This document shows positions 39,978 through 42,696 of a stretch of DNA of 42,696 bases, one piece after another; within the stretch, counting starts at the first letter, position 1, and each line of letters begins with the position of its first letter. Location: IMG/VR virus record IMGVR_UViG_3300007759_000008, positions 1 to 42,696 of that record; one strand, written 5' to 3'. A program made the translations under genes and the position numbers. The DNA is from a virus. The notes under the pieces were generated by a model, which worked only from the letters and a program-made list of their open reading frames with translations, ran no database searches and was not told the origin of the DNA.

Positions 39978-39988
39978 TAAAAGGAGGC

Positions 39989-40030
39989 GCTGTGTGCTGG
40001 CCTGAACGAGTCAGCACACAGCAACGTTTT
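39989..40030 (+). terminator. 11-bp hairpin with short T-run, or leader hairpin, before terS
   Basis: GCTGTGTGCTG (39989-39999) pairs perfectly with CAGCACACAGC (40012-40022) across a 12-base loop; TTTT follows at 40027-40030. It could be a partial intrinsic terminator. It also lies between AAAAGGAGG (39979-39987) and ATG 40032, so folding would bring that ribosome site to about 10 bases from the start codon. Confidence 0.65.
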
Positions 40031-40039
40031 AATGTCTGA
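39992..40039 (+). CDS. candidate 15-codon leader ORF
   Basis: GTG at 39992 lies 4 bases after AAAAGGAGG, and its frame (M-C-W-P-E-R-V-S-T-Q-Q-R-F-N-V) stops at TGA 40037-40039, overlapping the terminase small-subunit ATG at 40032. This layout would allow translational coupling. It is the only start with a good ribosome site in this gap. It may equally be coincidental, with the hairpin doing the work. Confidence 0.35.
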   Translation: MCWPERVSTQQRFNV

Positions 40040-40673
40040 GGAGATAGAAACTACTAGTAGCCAGCATACTATCGTTGATGAGTTAAACGATATCGAAGAA
40101 GCCGGTCTGTTATCGGTTAAGGGCTACAAGGTGTCTGAGATAGCCACTGTGATGGACATCTCGCCACAGCGTGTAAGAAAACACGTTAATGATTACAAGA
40201 GTCTTATCGACAAGAGGGCTCAAGATGATCCTTATTTTCTAGAGAAGGTGCAGTACAACACACTGCGTGCTCTAGAGGAGTTTGAACAGGTCTCTAAGGA
40301 GGCTTGGGAGACTGTGACCATAGCTACCGATCATGGTATGATCTCTGCGAGAGTTCAGGCATTAAAACTGGCTTCTGATGTTGCCTCTAAGAAGGCACAA
40401 TTACATCATTTGCTTGGTGGGAACAACGCTGATGTAGAATATGTTGCAAGAATGCAGCGGGCGGAGTCTGTCAATCAGATTCTGTCTAAGATCTTGCGCG
40501 ATACGGTGTCTCAATTCCCTGAGATAGCTTCTCAGGTGAGAGGTGAGCTTGCATTGGCCTTTGAGCTAATGGAGGCAAGCGAGGAGTTTGAAGACGCTAT
40601 GGATGATCCTAACACCATTGATGCTGATATAGTGGAAGATGATGAAGATGAGGAGGAACCGGAAGGCTTGTAG
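40032..40673 (+). CDS. terminase small subunit-like DNA-binding protein
   Basis: 213 residues. GYKVSEIATVMDISPQRVRKHVNDYKSL at about 31-60 is an HTH; the middle (about 70-150) is helical and could form the oligomer core; the C-terminus is very acidic (EDDEDEEEPEG). The position directly before the large terminase, and this HTH-plus-oligomer layout, fit a small terminase that recognises the packaging site. No ribosome site lies at normal distance from ATG; see the hairpin and leader ORF entries. Confidence 0.7.
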   Translation: MSEEIETTSSQHTIVDELNDIEEAGLLSVKGYKVSEIATVMDISPQRVRKHVNDYKSLIDKRAQDDPYFLEKVQYNTLRALEEFEQVSKEAWETVTIATDHGMISARVQALKLASDVASKKAQLHHLLGGNNADVEYVARMQRAESVNQILSKILRDTVSQFPEIASQVRGELALAFELMEASEEFEDAMDDPNTIDADIVEDDEDEEEPEGL

Positions 40674-40688
40674 GGAACTACATGCGCC

Positions 40689-40745
40689 CTATATAATGTC
40701 CTTTTTCTATTAAAGTCGTGGGGAAAGAAATCGACTCTATATAAT
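40689..40745 (+). promoter_or_regulatory. twin -10 elements before the large terminase gene
   Basis: The decamer CTATATAATG occurs at 40689-40698 and 40737-40746, each containing TATAAT. TTGTAG at 40668-40673 is a possible -35 for the first (18-base spacer). AGTCG (40714-40718) and CGACT (40732-40736) form an inverted repeat between them. The second TATAAT ends 19 bases before ATG 40765, leaving a leader of about 12 bases with a weak ribosome site. Confidence 0.5.
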
Positions 40746-40764
40746 GGTCAAAACCGGATAAAAG

Positions 40765-42495
40765 ATGAGTGAATTCTATGGTCTAAACGTTGAGTTTGAT
40801 GATCTTGATAAACTTTTAAGCCATGAGGAACTTGACATGGAGCCTGTTCCTCTTGACGTATTTGTAAGTGATCGTAAATACCTTGGTCTACCGCCATTGT
40901 CTGACATCCAAACTGAGATTGTTAAGATGAGTACGCAGGTATTTAATGTGGAAACGTTGAAGAAGCTTCATGGCGATAAGGAAGGGCAGCGTATATATGA
41001 TACATACACTCAAAACGAGGTAATCTGCCAACTTGGCAAGGGTTCTGGCAAGGACCATTGTGCTAGGATAACAATGGCCTACACCATCTATCTTATGCAT
41101 TGTCTACGAGATCCTCTTGGGTACTATGGTAAAGCAACTGGTGTGTATATTGATCTCCTGAACCTAGCTGTGAACGCACAGCAGGCTCAGAGGGTATTTT
41201 TTGAACCATTTAAGAACCTCCTTCTCTCGTCTCCGTGGTTCAACGAACAGGGCTTCGAACCAAGGGTATCAGAAATTTTCTTCTTTTCACGCCCCGTGCG
41301 CTGTTTTTCTGGTCACTCTGAGTCAGAGGGGTGGGAGGGGTATGAGGTAATGACTATCATCTTGGATGAGATCTCAGCCTTTAAGAGAGACTCTGAGCTG
41401 AAAGGTGATGTCAGATCTATGGGCTCTGCGTCTGCCATTTACAACATGAGTAAGTTGTCTGTGATGTCTCGCTTCCCTGAGGTCGGTAAAACTATCCTGT
41501 TGTCCTTCCCCCGTTATCGAGGAGACTTTATTCAACAGAGGTATGATTCTTCTATAGCTTTAGATGAGCCTAAGACATGGGCTATCAAGGCTGCTACTTG
41601 GGAGGTTAATCCCACGATTGAGCGCGAGCAGTTGGAGTCAGAATATATCCGCAATCCAATTGAGGCTAGAGCAAGGTTTGAATGTGAGCCTCCACATATG
41701 GAGGATGCATTCTTTAGGGATGCGGATTTGGTTAGGAATGCTTTCAACTTTGCTGAGGACCCCATAGAAGAAGATGGCTCATTCAAGTCTTGGTTTAATG
41801 GCAGTGATGATTTTACTAGGTTCATTCATGTCGATCTAGCTGTCAAGCGTGATCGTGCTGCATTGTCTATGGTGCACTGTCCCGGCATGAAGAGTATTAA
41901 CACTGGCCTTGGAACTGAGCAACTTCCGGTGCTTAATGTAGACTTGGTTTATTCATGGCAAGCACAGCCGGGTGCAGAGATTAACTTTAGTCAGATCAGA
42001 GCGATGATAGTGGACTTGTGTAGGAGATTCTCTGTCGCCATTGTAAGCTTTGATCAATGGCAGTCGGTAGAGATGATTCAGTCCCTGCGCGCAATGGGTA
42101 TTAATGCAGACTTTCATAGCGTCAAAAAGACAGACTACGATACGCTGATGACGGCTATCTATGATAAGAGATTGCGGGGGTATTGGAATGAGATCCTAGT
42201 TGAGGATGAACTATTGAAGCTTAAACTGCTCCGTGGTAACAAGATTGATCACCCTTCATCTGGTTCTAAAGATCTTGCTGATGCTGTTGCCGGGGCCGTG
42301 TTTCAGTCTGTGCAACACATGCAGATAGATCAAGAGGTTGAGATTGAGTTTGAGACATTCTCTCATGAGCTGTACGAAGATGAAGAAGATTCTGCGGAAC
42401 ATAGGGTTAAGAAGAACCTAACCGAGGATAGAAGCGAGTCTGAGATAGACGCTGGGATGCCAGATGAGATCCAATCTTGGCTTGACCTTGTTTAA
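40765..42495 (+). CDS. terminase large subunit
   Basis: 576 residues. The ATPase domain has Walker A GKGSGKD (91-97) and Walker B TIILDE (D201, E202), followed by a coupling-motif-like LLSFPRYRGDF. The nuclease domain has HVDLAVKRDRAALS (D357), VSFDQWQS and a final acidic SKDLADAVAGAVF, the RNase H-like set. The protein cuts concatemers and pumps DNA into the prohead. The C-terminal 40 residues are acidic and low complexity. Portal and capsid genes usually follow but are beyond the window. Confidence 0.93.
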   Translation: MSEFYGLNVEFDDLDKLLSHEELDMEPVPLDVFVSDRKYLGLPPLSDIQTEIVKMSTQVFNVETLKKLHGDKEGQRIYDTYTQNEVICQLGKGSGKDHCARITMAYTIYLMHCLRDPLGYYGKATGVYIDLLNLAVNAQQAQRVFFEPFKNLLLSSPWFNEQGFEPRVSEIFFFSRPVRCFSGHSESEGWEGYEVMTIILDEISAFKRDSELKGDVRSMGSASAIYNMSKLSVMSRFPEVGKTILLSFPRYRGDFIQQRYDSSIALDEPKTWAIKAATWEVNPTIEREQLESEYIRNPIEARARFECEPPHMEDAFFRDADLVRNAFNFAEDPIEEDGSFKSWFNGSDDFTRFIHVDLAVKRDRAALSMVHCPGMKSINTGLGTEQLPVLNVDLVYSWQAQPGAEINFSQIRAMIVDLCRRFSVAIVSFDQWQSVEMIQSLRAMGINADFHSVKKTDYDTLMTAIYDKRLRGYWNEILVEDELLKLKLLRGNKIDHPSSGSKDLADAVAGAVFQSVQHMQIDQEVEIEFETFSHELYEDEEDSAEHRVKKNLTEDRSESEIDAGMPDEIQSWLDLV

Positions 42496-42696
42496 CGTAC
42501 TAAAAATTCACTCAATTTGTTAACGATTTAGCTGGCCGTTTGTGGCCGAGAGTCTCTTGTGATACTTTGGTCGAGAGTATTTATCGACTGTATGTTTGCC
42601 GATGTGTTTGGAGGATCAGCGACTGCCTCCTTGCCTGATACGTTAACGGCCAAAAAACATACCGTATAAGAGGTTAGGGTCCACTTTGGTGGCTTC
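42496..42696. other. structured non-coding right end (201 bases)
   Basis: No credible gene (a 25-codon ORF at 42592-42669 has no ribosome site). GTTAACG occurs at 42519-42525 and 42642-42648; GGCCGTT (42534-42540) can pair with AACGGCC (42645-42651); CGAGAGT occurs twice (42547 and 42572). Hairpins: GTCGA/TCGAC (42570-42588) and GGAGG-AT-CAG-CGA-CTG-CCTCC (42610-42630). It may be the leader of the portal/capsid operon or part of a packaging site. Confidence 0.5.

Noticed and set aside
42592-42669. 25-codon ORF near the right end
   Set aside because: No ribosome site, it spans a hairpin, and it is too short to separate from chance.
1-42696. CRISPR array, tRNA genes, integrase or attachment sites
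   Set aside because: I looked for regularly spaced repeats, tRNA-like cloverleafs and recombinase motifs by reading and saw none. A covariance-model scan would be needed to exclude tRNAs fully.

Overview
The window is part of the genome of a long-tailed dsDNA phage (siphovirus, Caudoviricetes). Every convincing gene lies on the plus strand, most are packed with ATGA or TGATG overlaps, and a tape-measure protein of 1792 residues predicts a long non-contractile tail. An actinobacterial host is likely. The phage encodes a WhiB-family protein, an r1t-type holin, a ferredoxin of the form common in actinobacteria, many GTG starts and at least one apparently leaderless gene. Codons mostly end in T or A, which suggests a low-GC, probably aquatic, actinobacterium; this last point is inference. 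No integrase, excisionase, tRNA or CRISPR array was seen, so a lytic life style is likely.

Layout. 1-1190: GC-rich adhesin-like genes, including a small module gene broken by one extra base. 1199-4337: a PL14-like lyase, small proteins, an M15 endolysin, a tiny membrane protein, a ClpP-like protease and a ferredoxin. 4391-8169: neck proteins, the major tail protein and tail-assembly chaperones joined by a -1 frameshift. 8196-22210: tape measure, two paralogous tail proteins, a large hub or receptor-binding protein, an S74 tail fibre and a further tail protein. 22191-25219: HNH endonuclease, metallophosphoesterase, holin, zinc ribbon, MerR-like and WhiB-like regulators. 25152-38669: replication, recombination and nucleotide genes (DnaB-type helicase, primase, SSB-like protein, deoxyribonucleotidase, dCMP deaminase, DnaE polymerase, RecA-like ATPase, Cas4-like nuclease, RuvC-like resolvase, Nmad1-like protein, IMPDH/GMPR). 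38670-38951: a structured non-coding region ending in a promoter. 38952-42495: DUF932-like protein, terminase small and large subunits. 42496-42696: a structured non-coding end.

Portal and major capsid genes are absent, so the window is incomplete. They probably lie beyond the right end, before the adhesin genes seen at the left end.

The most notable points are: a textbook CCCAAAC slippery site with a 13-bp stem in the tail chaperone; a Shine-Dalgarno/hairpin/start arrangement with an embedded 15-codon ORF before the terminase small subunit; a ferredoxin gene in the head-tail operon; an abrupt change of base composition at about 1190; paired palindromes after the major tail gene; and a dense set of alternative pairings in the 38.7-38.9 kb intergenic region.
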